Assembly: GCF_932526225.1 (NCBI RefSeq)
Contig: NC_064046.1
Span: 9,945,719-10,009,718 of the forward strand
Direction of reading: 5' to 3'
Length of the DNA stretch: 64,000 nt
DNA from: Nematostella vectensis
Taxonomy: Eukaryota > Cnidaria > Anthozoa > Actiniaria > Edwardsiidae
The notes below the pieces were generated by a model. That model saw nothing but the letters and a program-made list of their open reading frames with translations. It was not told the origin of the DNA and searched no databases. A program made the position numbers and the translations under genes. Numbering within the stretch: the stretch's first letter is position 1; each line of letters begins with the position of its first letter. Shown here in pieces: positions 11,311-23,458 of the stretch.

Positions 11311-11775
11311 CCGATAAGGCCGCATGAGTTCGTGGCGCGGTCATGGTCTAAAGTTGCGGCTGACCTGTGTAGTTTGAACGGAATAAACACAAAGAGATGT
11401 TATATAAGGTTATATAAAGTATATGCTGTTTCAATTGCATCATGTCCCATCTTCTCAGCCAGAGACTTTGAAATTCGGGTCCATTGCATGATCACACTAG
11501 TATACACCAGCCGATAGAGCAATGATGTATGTCTGTGTGTCCATTGCAAGATCTCGCCAGTATACACCAGCCGATAGGGTGTTTTTTTTTTGGATTCAAG
11601 TCACAAAAAGCGGCAAACAACAAGATGCAAATGCTCACGCGCAGTGGTGGGGTGATGGGATACTAAAAATAGCCAGATTCGGAATCGACATGGCGCGCGA
11701 GTAATACCAAAGTGTCCATCTCTTATCTTATGCTTTCTTGATAATACTTTTTTCTTGCCTCTCCCCTATTTTCAG

Positions 11776-11916
11776 GTGTTTCCAGGCAACTTTGACGACA
11801 ACACGCCCGTCTATAATTGGTTCTCGTCGCCGTTTCTTGCTCGCAGAATCCGCATTGTTGTCCAAGGTTTCAATGACATCCCAGCTCTGAGAGTAGTGCT
11901 CTACGGATGCAAGTAA
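11776..11916 (+). pseudogene. Orphan terminal exon of an F5/8 type C domain
   Basis: A TTTTCAG acceptor at 11769-11775 precedes a phase-0 exon of 46 codons plus TAA (914-916). It is the same size and nearly identical to the working terminal exon at 61858-61998. It encodes the last strands of a discoidin domain, from VFPGNFDDN to the closing Cys of YGCK. One visible replacement turns the Glu of RVELYGC into Val. No signal, PAN, EGF-like or first F5/8C exon is found in the 11.7 kb upstream; retroelement debris lies there instead. It is either a duplicated exon with no gene or the 3' end of a paralogue whose other exons lie outside the window. Confidence 0.75.
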
Positions 11917-12324
11917 CTGATGTTTTAGTGTAGCACGCCAGTAAATTCACATTATATAAAATTAAGCTAAACACAGCTGAGTAAACCTAGCCTTCGAGTG
12001 GCCGCTTACTCGCGAAGCAAATCCTATAGTAGCGTCTAACCCAACGCCGGCGATAATCGTGTTCGGTGACGTCATGGCTTTTGAAAGAATATATATAATA
12101 ATTTGTGATTGGCCACTCACTTGGCAAAGTTGTTTTGGAGGTTTTGATTGGCTCAGACAACAAATGTGTGAGCTTCTCGAGCTGTTTTAATCGTTTGTTT
12201 CAATCAAAATGATTGAAAAATAGAATGCATTTCTAGCAAAGAGTCCCATTCTACTAGAGTGAAAGATTCATTGTTTTCACGCTGAAAAGAAATGTAGTTT
12301 GAAGAGACACTCCAATAAGAATCT

Positions 12325-13352
12325 TTGACAAATCACATTTCCCGATTTTAACCACTAGCTATCGATAGCCATTTCACACTTTTCCAAATTAAGTTCAAAT
12401 TGAGATTTGACTTTAACCCAGGAAATAAATAAATGTGGGAAGCGCGTAACACTCTTTCCCGCACAATCCACAAGGATCCTATATTAAACGTTACATTTCA
12501 CAGGCACGAATAACTAAGAAATTTGTGAGAAAAAACAATGAATTACTAAGGGTGCATTTAAACCAAGCAAAAATTATTATTGGCTATAATAAAATGATTT
12601 TGGTTTGTTCTCTCCTTTTTGTACATGTTCGGAGGATTCAAAGGATCCAGGAACGGGACAGAGGGTGCGTTGAGCGATAAAACTTTGAGAGGATGAAAAA
12701 CTGCTATGTTTCGTAAATCTAGTGGTGTTTTTCTCGCTGGAAACGTTTAAAAATGTATTCAATTTATTTAGGTAAATAAAATTTCATGCTACATTACAAT
12801 GATGTCACGGAAAACGCGGCGTTGCGTGACGCAACGAGATGAGGAGCTTAACGTAGACTATCTATAACAAGATGGCGGACCATAGCAGGTCCCGCATGTA
12901 CGCAAGTTTTGAATATTTGGCACAGAGTTACAAAACAAGACTAAGCATAATAATAGTAAAGTAGCTATTGGGCAAAAATGGCCATTCGATATCCGACGGA
13001 GGAGTGTTAATCACATTCCAAGAGAAACGGAGCATTTTTAACATTTGAAAGGTGGATAATTTGAGAATAATGCTACTTATAGATATATAGATGGACTATA
13101 TAGATGGAATTTTTAACATTTAAGAAGGTAGAAAGAAAACCCTTTCCAATAGGGCTAAGAGTGAGAAACAGTCTTTGCTGGAATAGGTCCATACAAGTCT
13201 TTCCTACCCCCACTAAAATGTTTGAATTTTTTTTCAATTTAACTATTTTGCGAGGTCAGTTGCGTTCGATATGTTGCTCGACTGTTTTAAATGTTTTATC
13301 TTTATGAATGTTTGATATCAAATGGCGAGAGGGTTGGTATCTACTCCGTTCT
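12325..13352. other. 1.03-kb segment present only in duplication copy A
   Basis: In copy B the flanks AAGAATCT and AGTCCAATAAG abut directly (63081/63082). In copy A they are separated by this AT-rich segment. No coding region or clear terminal repeat is visible. Either an insertion in A or a clean deletion in B explains it. Confidence 0.7.
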
Positions 13353-13681
13353 AGTACAATAAGAGAATACTTTCAGCCTGACCAGCAATAGCACAAAGTA
13401 CCTAAAAGAGAGGGGCTATGCGATCTTTTAAAGTTTGACAGTAACTTGTAAAGTTTCTGAAAAAATAAAGAACCTACACTCGTCTCAACATTGTGTCAGT
13501 GTCTCATTCACTACATGGAATTGATGATAACATATTTTAGAGAAAAAAGTGGATTTGAGAACATAAAAATAAATAGAAAGGCTGGACTCTTAAATGTTTT
13601 GGTTCTGCTCTTGGTGATGCGTAAATTATCAATCCGAAATAAGCCCAAAAATGCCTACAATAACGGCTTCCTTACCCCCGA

Positions 13682-13985
13682 CTCCATACTCACGACTCCA
13701 TACTCACCACTCCATACCCACGACTTCATACCCACACCTACGACTCCATACTCACCACTCCATGCCCACGACTACATACCCACACCAACGACTCCATACT
13801 CACCACTCCATACCCACGACTTCATACCCACACCCACGACTCCATACTCACCACTCCATACCCACGACTTCATACCCACACCTACGACTCTGTATCCACA
13901 CTTACGACTCCATACTCACCACTCCATATCCACTACTCCATATCCACACTAACGACTCCATACCCACGACTCAATACGTACACCT
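13682..13985. repeat. 48-bp minisatellite (CCATACYCACSACT-type), copy A
   Basis: The 48-bp unit is itself built of about 15-bp modules reading CCATAC-C-AC-ACT, repeated through the block with substitutions. Open frames through it (13491-13952, 13651-14034) are by-products of a repeat length divisible by three. The partner block is 63409-63768, with a different order and number of modules. Confidence 0.85.
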
Positions 13986-14099
13986 AAAATGGGAAGATTC
14001 CCACTGCGAACCCAGGCTTAATGTAGAGCGTTGAAATATTGGGGGTTCTTTAAGAAATTAAGACCAAAATAAATTTGTTAGGACGTCAAAAGAAACGCA

Positions 14100-14656
14100 G
14101 AAAGTACCAATAAATCTCATAAGACAGACTGAGACTTACAGATATAGAACAACAAATCTGGTAGCCTGCGTATATCCGCTTTCAAAATTCTTATTGTATT
14201 ACAATATATGTTATACAATAAGAATTGTGAAACGGGATGCACGTAGGCTACAAATCTGGCTAAATGAAATTTATAACGATGAAAGAAAAGACCCTCGACA
14301 AAGAAACAAATTGAAACCATTTGGGGAAATTAAATAGCGCTCACAATTATGAAGATTATCTCTCGCAAGTTAAAAATGTTAACCCAGGAGTTGCGCTAGC
14401 AAAGCTGAGACTAAGCAACCTTAAACTGGCTATCATAACAGGACGTCACACAAAACCGTACACTCCCTCTCAACAAAGAATATGCCCAATATGCTTGGTC
14501 CAAGTCGAGGAAGAGGAACACTTTATGATAAAATGCCCGGCATATAATGAATTGAGGGAACAAAGATATAGGGCAACAAAACAGTGTCTAAGAGCATTTT
14601 TTAAGGTGAAGGTGAGTTTAAAACAGGAGAGTGCAACCAAAAAAGAAATAGCTTAA
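14100..14656 (+). pseudogene. Non-LTR (LINE-type) ORF C-terminal remnant
   Basis: The last 111 codons (14321-14656, stop TAG-free read to TAA/TAG) contain CPICLVQVEEEEHFMIKCP, the C-x2-C...H-x4-C motif near the C-terminus of many LINE reverse transcriptase proteins. It is preceded by a block like EDYLSQVK and a GR-T-P-QQR-C context. Upstream, a second frame (WLNEIYNDERK..) continues the protein with one frame change near 14330. A 91-bp foldback element splits that upstream part. The reverse transcriptase and endonuclease domains are absent. Class assignment rests on motif pattern alone. Confidence 0.6.
14161..14251. mobile_element. 91-bp foldback element with 7-bp target duplication
   Basis: The ends read GTAGCCTGCGT and ACGTAGGCTAC. 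The arms continue as an imperfect hairpin through AAAATTCTTATTGTAT and ATACAATAAGAATTGT, leaving a loop of only about 13 bases. AAATCTG at 14154-14160 is repeated at 14252-14258. Removing the element and one copy restores a continuous reading frame across the LINE remnant, strong evidence of insertion. It has no coding capacity. Confidence 0.85.
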
Positions 14657-14736
14657 TTTGTTTGGTAAGCAACAAAAATAAGGGAAAGTTCTTTGTAATG
14701 AGACCAATTGTTTTTTTTTCTTGTTTATTTTCAAAG

Positions 14737-14962
14737 ATTTGTAAGAGTTGTGCCGTCAGAGGAAACCATTTATTCTGTAAGTGAGCTCTTCCCAGGCCAC
14801 ATGCCGCAACTCGATTCATATCCTAGCACAGGATACCCGGTAGGACACCTGGAACTTGGCAGACGCCACTATCAGAATGTTTACTCTGACTTCTCGATGA
14901 GCATATGGCAGTGCACGAGGTCCGCGAAATGGTTCTCGGGATTCTTCTCAACCTCTCTTTAG
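14737..14962 (+). CDS. Possible terminal exon or ORF fragment, unknown
   Basis: A pyrimidine-rich tract ending TTTTCAAAG could be a splice acceptor. It is followed by an open frame to TAG at 14960-14962 with a composition that looks more protein-like than its surroundings (for example FPGHMPQLDSYPSTGYPVGH). I do not recognise the family, and no neighbouring exon is identified. It may also be part of the adjacent LINE remnant or chance. Confidence 0.2.
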
Positions 14963-16690
14963 TATCTTCGGAACAGCTGATCTACAATTGCTTTGTTTTC
15001 CTTATAGGTTCTTTTGTCTGAAAGACCTGGAACAAAGGGAATAGTGGATACTTAGGACGATTTTTTTACTCGTGATTCCGGAATGAGAATGATTAGAATA
15101 GAAAAAGCGTGCGATCGTTTATCCCGTTCCCATTCCACCCATTCTTTCTACCTGTAGCAGAATGACTCGAATACTATTTTGAACATTCTCTACCAACCAT
15201 TCCCATTCCAGAATGATAGGAAAAAACGCGCCGTTAGCAACAGTAGCAGGCAAGATTTTGGTATATTTTATGCGCAGACTACCGGTCTTCCTGTGTTAAA
15301 AGTTGTAATAGTTTCTAAGCTTTCTGGATGATAAACAAAAACTGTAGAATAGTTCACATTTTTTTTTTAAACCACTCCACTAATTTTTAAAATAAATCTG
15401 TGAAAATTGCATGGAATTGTTTTAAAAGCGATATAATTATATTCACATGATACGATGGCTACTCGAATAAGATACAATCGTTTCCTGCATTTCATGGTTA
15501 ATTTTTGTTGTTTGTGCTTTCGAGTGCTTAGCCATGTCTCAAATAAGCTTATTAGTGAAAATTGCAATAGCTGGGTTATTTATGTTTAAGCAACACAATG
15601 CTTACTTGAACTCCCCATCCTCGTGATGAGTTTTTGTTCTTTTTTTTGTGCAAGTAAGTCTCGAGTAAGCTTTTAGTGTTTGAAGTTGTACGTGATGCGC
15701 TGTCAAACCATGCAAATATTCGCACTTTACCAAATTCCCGCTCATTTTGTATTTTCTTTGATTCCTCTCCCCTGAGGGCCTGATACTCAGGCTATTGATA
15801 TATTGAAGACATTTAGGCACAGTATTGGCACTGCATCCAGCTTTTTAAGTCCAGCAGAGATCGAATCTAAACAAAATGTGTTTTTTTGTTACGACATTGT
15901 TTGGAGCAAGAAAAACTGTCCCTTTTCACTGAGCGCATACTTACTGAACAGAGCACAGGATGCGACGGAGACGCACTAAGGGGGGGGGGGGGGGGGGGGT
16001 AAGAAGCGGGTACTGATACCGAGTATCTCTTGGCATATCCTAAACCATTCATACTTACCCCTCAGTAAAGTTGTTCAGCGCGATGAAAGATTGAAACCCG
16101 GGGACAGGGGTTTGTGAAGTGTTGTAGGAATAAATTGGCTTTCTTGCTAAACAGCCAAATAGTACCGAATAAAACTAAGGAAGGAGAAGGATTTAAGAGA
16201 AACAAAATGGAGGATTGCGAGATTCTAGGTTTACAGAATCTTTCTACATTTGTAATTAAAAAAAAACATCTGCAAGAAAACTTATTCCTCGGATTAAGAG
16301 GTTCCTTGATGCTTACTAATACTAGTTTTGAACAGTGTATTTCTCTCCGGTCGAATCATGCATTTATTTCTCAACCGTTAAATTGCTTTAGTTGTGGTTG
16401 GGGGGATAAAATTAGGTGAAAACTCTTTTGTCATTTCTTCTACGACCGCTTCGGTACATTGCGTGTGATAGCGCTTCAGCCATGTCTGGAGCAATATCAG
16501 TTTATCTTGATAAAAAAAGGTATTGGGCCATAGCCAGCATGAGGCAAGTGAGACACTCGCCTCGGTAAAATTTTGATGTTTAGTATTTCACAATTTAAAA
16601 GTATGAGATAAAACACCTGCTTTTGATGGAGTTATCATGCAGTAACTAGCTTTGCCTCGGTACACCTTTCTTTTGGGGTTTTCTTTTATT
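14963..16690. other. Unassigned stretch with a 20-base poly(G)
   Basis: No gene is recognised. A pure G run occupies 15980-15999. The open frames at 15602-15820 and 16114-16419 show no domain. The segment at its right edge begins to resemble the satellite unit. Confidence 0.4.
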
Positions 16691-19600
16691 GTAATTTTCT
16701 TTGTATTTCTCTTATTTCTTACAATGCGAGATTGTCATAGTCCGATGGCCTCAGTTTTAGGAACTAAACGAATTCTTAGCGGGGAGTTACGGTTCTAAAA
16801 CTGCAGATATTATTCATTCATTCCCTCGATTACCCCCTGACAACATCAGTTGTTTAGAAAATTGCTTTTCGATTCATAGGTAGTGGAAATTTAGTTTTAA
16901 TTTGTCTTGAGGGAAACCAAAGAAACGTAAAGGGTTTGATTTTTATGGAATTCGGCTATACATATTTGGGACTGTAGCGCTGTCGCAACACAAATAATAA
17001 ATTGTAGAGAGACTTAACTAAACTTCGTCACACGTTGTACAAAAAAAACTTGAATGAATTATTAAAAGGTTGTTTTTAACCACGAAACAAAGTCTTAATG
17101 ACATTATTCTTCCGATTATAGAGAAACTGAGAGCAGCATTCATCCCATCACCGGTAAGTGCGAACGTTAGATGGTAAAATTGAAATTTAGTGTTAAGATT
17201 TAAGTTTAAGATCACAAATCGAAGCGAGGCTAGAAAATCAAAATGGGTTGAGATTATATTTGTTTTACTTCAAGGGGTTTGTTTTGTGATTTTTGATCAA
17301 ACTTAAAATGAGAATGTAGAAATTTAGTTACAGGAGTTTTGCCGATTTTTATTCTCCTTTTGCACAAAAGGGGATAATTAATATGTAGTAAAATGAAGAA
17401 AGTGCTTTGTAAAACGGTGATAGTTTTCTTGAAAAAGTCACATTTTTTAACATGAAGTACTTGAAGGTCTTCGGTCTTTAGCGATCTTACCAATAAAAGT
17501 TTCTGTCATCCAAGCAATATCTAGCAAGAAAGCACAATTCCCATTGGCTGTTTTCAAGATTTCTTCACTTTCTTTGTTTTCCAGTATTCAATGAGAACAA
17601 TAAAAAAAAGTGTTGCTAGCTACGGCATTTTACACCTTATCCTTTTCTCAATTCAAACTCAGAAATTGCCTTGACGTTTGCACGATTTTTTGGGGTCAAT
17701 CGAGTTTTCTTTACAATCTATTCCTTATAACGTCTTTCTCCTTCATCAGGAAGAAGAGTAATTTGAAAATTTACTCAAGGTTTTGTTGTCAGTGAAAGAA
17801 AACATTCGAATAACGCAGCCTAAACGCTTCGTGTTTCAAATGATCTAAAGCTACGTATAAATAGTTATCGGGAGCACTAAAGGCATTTCAGGTTGGTTTA
17901 TTTAAAGAAAGCGAAGCCGAATAGCAAAAAGAGAAAAGAAAATGCATCAATTTTGGGTGAGAAGGGTCCTAGATGCAGAGATTTGTATTTTTCTTATTTC
18001 TTGCAATGCAAGATTGTCATAGACCGATGGCTTCAATTTTAAAAACTAAAACGAATTCTCAGCAGTAGGGAGTAACGGTCCCAAAACTGCAGGATATTCT
18101 TCATCCATTCCCTCGATTACCCCCTGACGACATCAGTTTTATACGAAAATTTGCTCATCGTTTCATAGCCAGTGGAAATTTAGTTCTAATTTGTCTTGAG
18201 GGGAACCAAACGTAAAGGGTTTGATTATTATGGAAGTCTGCTATAGATATTGACTTTGTAGCGTTGCCTAAACACTAGGATAAATTGTAGAGGGACTTAA
18301 CTTAAACTTCGTCACACGTTGTACAAAAAAAACTTGAATGAATTATTAAAAGGTTGTTTTTAACCACGAAAGAAAGTCTTAATGACATTATTCTTCCGAT
18401 TATAGAGAAACTGAGAGCAGCATTCATCCCATTGCCGGTAAGTGCGAACGTTAAATGGTAAAATTGAAATTTAGTGTTAAGATTTAAGTTGATGATCACA
18501 AATCGAAGCGAGGCTAGAAACTCAAAATGGGTTGAGATCATTTTTGTTTTACTTTAAGGGGTTTGTTTTGTGATTTTTGATCAAACTTAAAATGAGAATG
18601 TAGAAATTTAGTTACAGGAGTTTTGCCGATTTTTATTCTCCTTTTGCACAAAAGGGGATAATTAATATGTAGTAAAATGAAGAAAGTGCTAAAATTTGTA
18701 AAACGGTGATAGTTTTCTTGAAAAAGTCTCATTTTTTAACATGAAGTACTTGAAGGTCTTCGGTTTTTAGCGATCTTACCAATAAAAGTTTCTGTCATCC
18801 AAGCAATATCTAGCAAGAAAGCACAATTCCCATTGGCTGTTTTCAAGATTTCTTCACTTTCTTTGTTTTCCAGTATTCAATGAGAACAATAAAAAAAAGT
18901 GTTGCTAGCTACGGCATTTTACACCTTATCCTTTTCTCAATTAAAACTCAGAAATTGCCTTGACGTTTGCACGACTTTTTGGGGTCAATCGAGTTTTCTT
19001 TACAATCTATTCCTTATAACATTTTTCTCCTTCATCAGGAAGAAGAGTAATTTGAAAATTTGCTCAAGGTTTTGTTGTCAGTGAAAGAAAACATTCGAAT
19101 AACGCAGCCTAAACGCTTTTTATTTCAAATGATCTAAAGCTACGAATAAGTAGTTATCGGGAGCACTAAAGGCATTTCAGGTTGGTTTATTTAAAGAAAG
19201 AAAAGCCGAATAGCAAAAAGAGAAAAGAAAATGCATCAATTTTGGGTGAGAAGGGTCCTAGGTGCAGAGATTTGTATTTTTCTTATTTCTTGCAATGCAA
19301 GATTGTCATAGACCGATGGCTTCAATTTTGAAAACTAAAACGAATTCTCAGCGGTAGGGAGTAACGGTCCCAAAACTGCAGGATATTCTTCATCCATTCC
19401 CTCGATTACCCCCTGACGACATCAGTTTTATACGAAAATTTGCTCATCGTTCCATAGCCAGTGGAAATTTAGTTCTAATTTGTCTTGAGGGGAACCAAAC
19501 GTAAAGGGTTTGATTATTATGGAAGTCTGCTATAGATATTGACTTTGTAGCGTTGCCTAAACACTAGGATAAATTGTAGAGGGACTTAACTTAAACTTCG

Positions 19601-22600
19601 TCACACGTTGTACAAAAAAAACTTGAATGAATTATTAAAAGGTTGTTTTTAACCACGAAACAAAGTCTTAATGACATTATTCTTCCGATTATAGAGAAAC
19701 TGAGAGCAGCATTCATCCCATTGCCGGTAAGTGCGAACGTTAAATGGTAAAATTGAAATTTAGTGTTAAGATTTAAGTTGATGATCACAAATCGAAGCGA
19801 GGCTAGAAACTCAAAATGGGTTGAGATCATTTTTGTTTTACTTTAAGGGGTTTGTTTTGTGATTTTTGATCAAACTTAAAATGAGAATGTAGAAATTTAG
19901 TTACAGGAGTTTTGCCGATTTTTATTCTCCTTTTGCACAAAAGGGGATAATTAATATGTAGTAAAATGAAGAAAGTGCTAAAATTTGTAAAACGGTGATA
20001 GTTTTCTTGAAAAAGTCTCATTTTTTAACATAAAGTACTTGAAGGTCTTCGGTTTTTAGCGATCTTACCAATAAAAGTTTCTGTCATCCAAGCAATATCT
20101 AGCAAGAAAGCACAATTCCCATTGGCTGTTTTCAAGATTTCTTCACTTTCTTTGTTTTCCAGTATTCAATGAGAACAATAAAAAAAAGTGTTGCTAGCTA
20201 CGGCATTTTACACCTTATCCTTTTCTCAATTCAAACTCAGAAATTGCCTTGACGTTTGCACGATTTTTTGGGGTCAATCGAGTTTTCTTTACAATCTATT
20301 CCTTATAACGTCTTTCTCCTTCATCAGGAAGAAGAGTAATTTGAAAATTTACTCAAGGTTTTGTTGTCAAAGAAAGAAAACATTCGAATAACGCAGCCTA
20401 AACGCTTCGTGTTTCAAATGATCTAACGCTACGTATAAATAGTTATCGGGAGCACTAAAGGCATTTCAGGTTGGTTTATTTAAAGAAAGCGAAGCCGAAT
20501 AGCAAAAAGAGAAAAGAAAATGCATCAATTTTGGGTGAGAAGGGTCCTAGGTGCAGAGATTTGTATTTTTCTTATTTCTTGCAATGCAAGATTGTCATAG
20601 ACCGATGGCTTCAATTTTAAAAACTAAAACGAATTCTCAGCAGTAGGGAGTAACGGTCCCAAAACTGCAGGATATTCTTCATCCATTCCCTCGATTACCC
20701 CCTGACGACATCAGTTTTATACGAAAATTTGCTCATCGTTTCATAGCCAGTGGAAATTTAGTTCTAATTTGTCTTGAGGGGAACCAAACGTAAAGGGTTT
20801 GATTATTATGGAAGTCTGCTTTAGATATTGACTTTGTAGCGTTGCCTAAACACTAGGATAAATTGTAGAGGGACTTAACTTAAACTTCGTCACACGTTGT
20901 ACAAAAAAACTTCGAATTAATTATTAAAAGGTTGTTTTTAACCACGAAACAAAGTCTTAATGACATTATTCTTCCGATTATAGAGAAACTGAGAGCAGCA
21001 TTCATCCCATCGCCGGTAAGTGCGAACGTTAAATGGTAAAATTGAAATTTAGTGTTAAGATTTAAGTTGATGATCACAAATCGAAGCGAGGCTAGAAACT
21101 CAAAATGGGTTAGATCATTTTTGTTTTACTTTAAGGGGTTTGTTTTGTGATTTTTGATCAAACTTAAAATGAGAATGTAGAAATTTAGTTACAGGAGTTT
21201 TGCCGATTTTTATTCTCCTTTTGCACAAAAGGGGATAATTAATATGTAGTAAAATGAAGAAAGTGCTAAAATTTGTAAAACGGTGATAGTTTTCTTGAAA
21301 AAGTCACATTTTTTAACATGAAGTACTTGAAGGTCTTCGGTCTTTAGCGATCTTACCAATAAAAGTTTCTGTCATCCAAGCAATATCTAGCAAGAAAGCA
21401 CAATTCCCATTGGCTGTTTTCAAGATTTCTTCACTTTCTTTGTTTTCCAGTATTCAATGAGAACAATAAAAAAAAGTGTTGCTAGCTACGGCATTTTACA
21501 CCTTATCCTTTTCTCAATTCAAACTCAGAAATTGCCTTGACGTTTGCACGATTTTTTGGGGTCAATCGAGTTTTCTTTACAATCTATTCCTTATAACGTC
21601 TTTCTCCTTCATCAGGAAAAAGAGTAATTTGAAAATTTACTCAAGGTTTTGTTGTCAGTGAAAGAAAACATTCGAATAACGCAGCCTAAACGCTTCGTGT
21701 TTCAAATGATCTAAAGCTACGTATAAATAGTTATCGGGAGCACTAAAGGCATTTCAGGTTGGTTTATTTAAAGAAAGCGAAGCCGAATAGCAAAAAGAGA
21801 AAAGAAAATGCATCAATTTTGGGTGAGAAGGGTCCTAGGTGCAGAGATTTGTATTTTTCTTATTTCTTGCAATGCAAGATTGTCATAGACCGATGGCTTC
21901 AATTTTAAAAACTAAAACGAATTCTCAGCAGTAGGGAGTAACGGTCCCAAAACTGCAGGATATTCTTCATCCATTCCCTCGATTACCCCCTGACGACATC
22001 AGTTTTATACGAAAATTTGCTCATCGTTTCATAGCCAGTGGAAATTTAGTTCAAATTTGTCTTGAGGGGAACCAAACGTAAAGGGTTTGATTATTATGGA
22101 AGTCTGCTTTAGATATTGACTTTGTAGCGTTGCCTAAACACTAGGATAAATTGTAGAGGGACTTAACTTAAACTTCGTCACACGTTGTACAAAAAAACTT
22201 CGAATTAATTATTAAAAGGTTGTTTTTAACCACGAAACAAAGTCTTAATGACATTATTCTTCCGATTATAGAGAAACTGAGAGCAGCATTCATCCCATCG
22301 CCGGTAAGTGCGAACGTTAAATGGTAAAATTGAAATTTAGTGTTAAGATTTAAGTTGATGATCACAAATCGAAGCGAGGCTAGAAACTCAAAATGGGTTA
22401 GATCATTTTTGTTTTACTTTAAGGGGTTTGTTTTGTGATTTTTGATCAAACTTAAAATGAGAATGTAGAAATTTACTTACAGGAGTTTTGCCGATTTTTA
22501 TTCTCCTTTTGCACAAAAGGGGATAATTAATATGTAGTAAAATGAAGAAAGTGCTAAAATTTGTAAAACGGTGATAGTTTTCTTGAAAAAGTCACATTTT

Positions 22601-23458
22601 TTAACATGAAGTACTTGAAGGTCTTCGGTCTTTAGCGATCTTACCAATAAAAGTTTCTGTCATCCAAGCAATATCTAGCAAGAAAGCACAATTCCCATTG
22701 GCTGTTTTCAAGATTTCTTCACTTTCTTTGTTTTCCAGTATTCAATGAGAACAATAAAAAAAAGTGTTGCTAGCTAAGGCATTTTACACCTTATCCTTTT
22801 CTCAATTCAATCTCAGAAATTGCCTTGACGTTTGCACGACTTTTTGGGGTCAATCGAGTTTTCTTTACAATCTATTCCTTATAACATCTTTCTCCTTCAT
22901 CAGGAAGAAGAGTAATTTGAAAATTTGCTCAAGGTTTTGTTGTCAGTGAAAGAAAACATTCGAATAACGCAGCCTAAACGCTTCGTGTTTCAAATGATCT
23001 AAAGCTACGTATAAATAGTTATCGGGAGCACTAAAGGCATTTCAGGTTGGTTTATTTAAAGAAAGCGAAGCCGAATAGCAAAAAGAGAAAAGAAAATGCA
23101 TCAATTTTGGGTGAGAAGGGTCCTAGGTGCAGAGATTTGTATTTTTCTTATTTCTTGCAATGCAAGATTGTCATAGACCGATGGCTTCAATTTTAAAAAC
23201 TAAAACGAATTCTCAGCAGTAGGGAGTAACGGTCCCAAAACTGCAGGATATTGTTCATCCATTCCCTCGATTACCCCCTGACGACATCAGTTTTATACGA
23301 AAATTTGCTCATCGTTTCATAGCCAGTGGAAATTTAGTTCTAATTTGTCTTGAGGGGAACCAAACGTAAAGGGTTTGATTATTATGGAAGTCTGCTATAG
23401 ATATTGACTTTGTAGCGTTGCCTAAACACTAGGATAAATTGTAGAGGGACTTAACTTA

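Larger units (their letters stand above)
11382..14160. repeat. Segmental duplication, copy A (partner 61470-64000)
   Basis: Near-identical sequence begins at about 11382 here and 61470 in the partner, both near AATAA(a/g)CACAAAGAGAT. It continues through a terminal exon, a CRE-bearing flank, a minisatellite and a LINE segment. Copy A alone has 12325-13352. Copy B alone has 62282-62957 and about 69 bp near 63870-63938. Copies are in direct orientation, about 50 kb apart. Similarity continues to the right edge of the window in copy B, so the true right border of the pair is unknown. Confidence 0.9.

Noticed and set aside
13491..14034. His/Thr/Pro-rich open frames over the minisatellite (also 63327-63812)
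   Set aside because: A 48-bp unit is divisible by three and keeps frames open automatically. Two overlapping frames are equally good and no start context or splice sites were seen.
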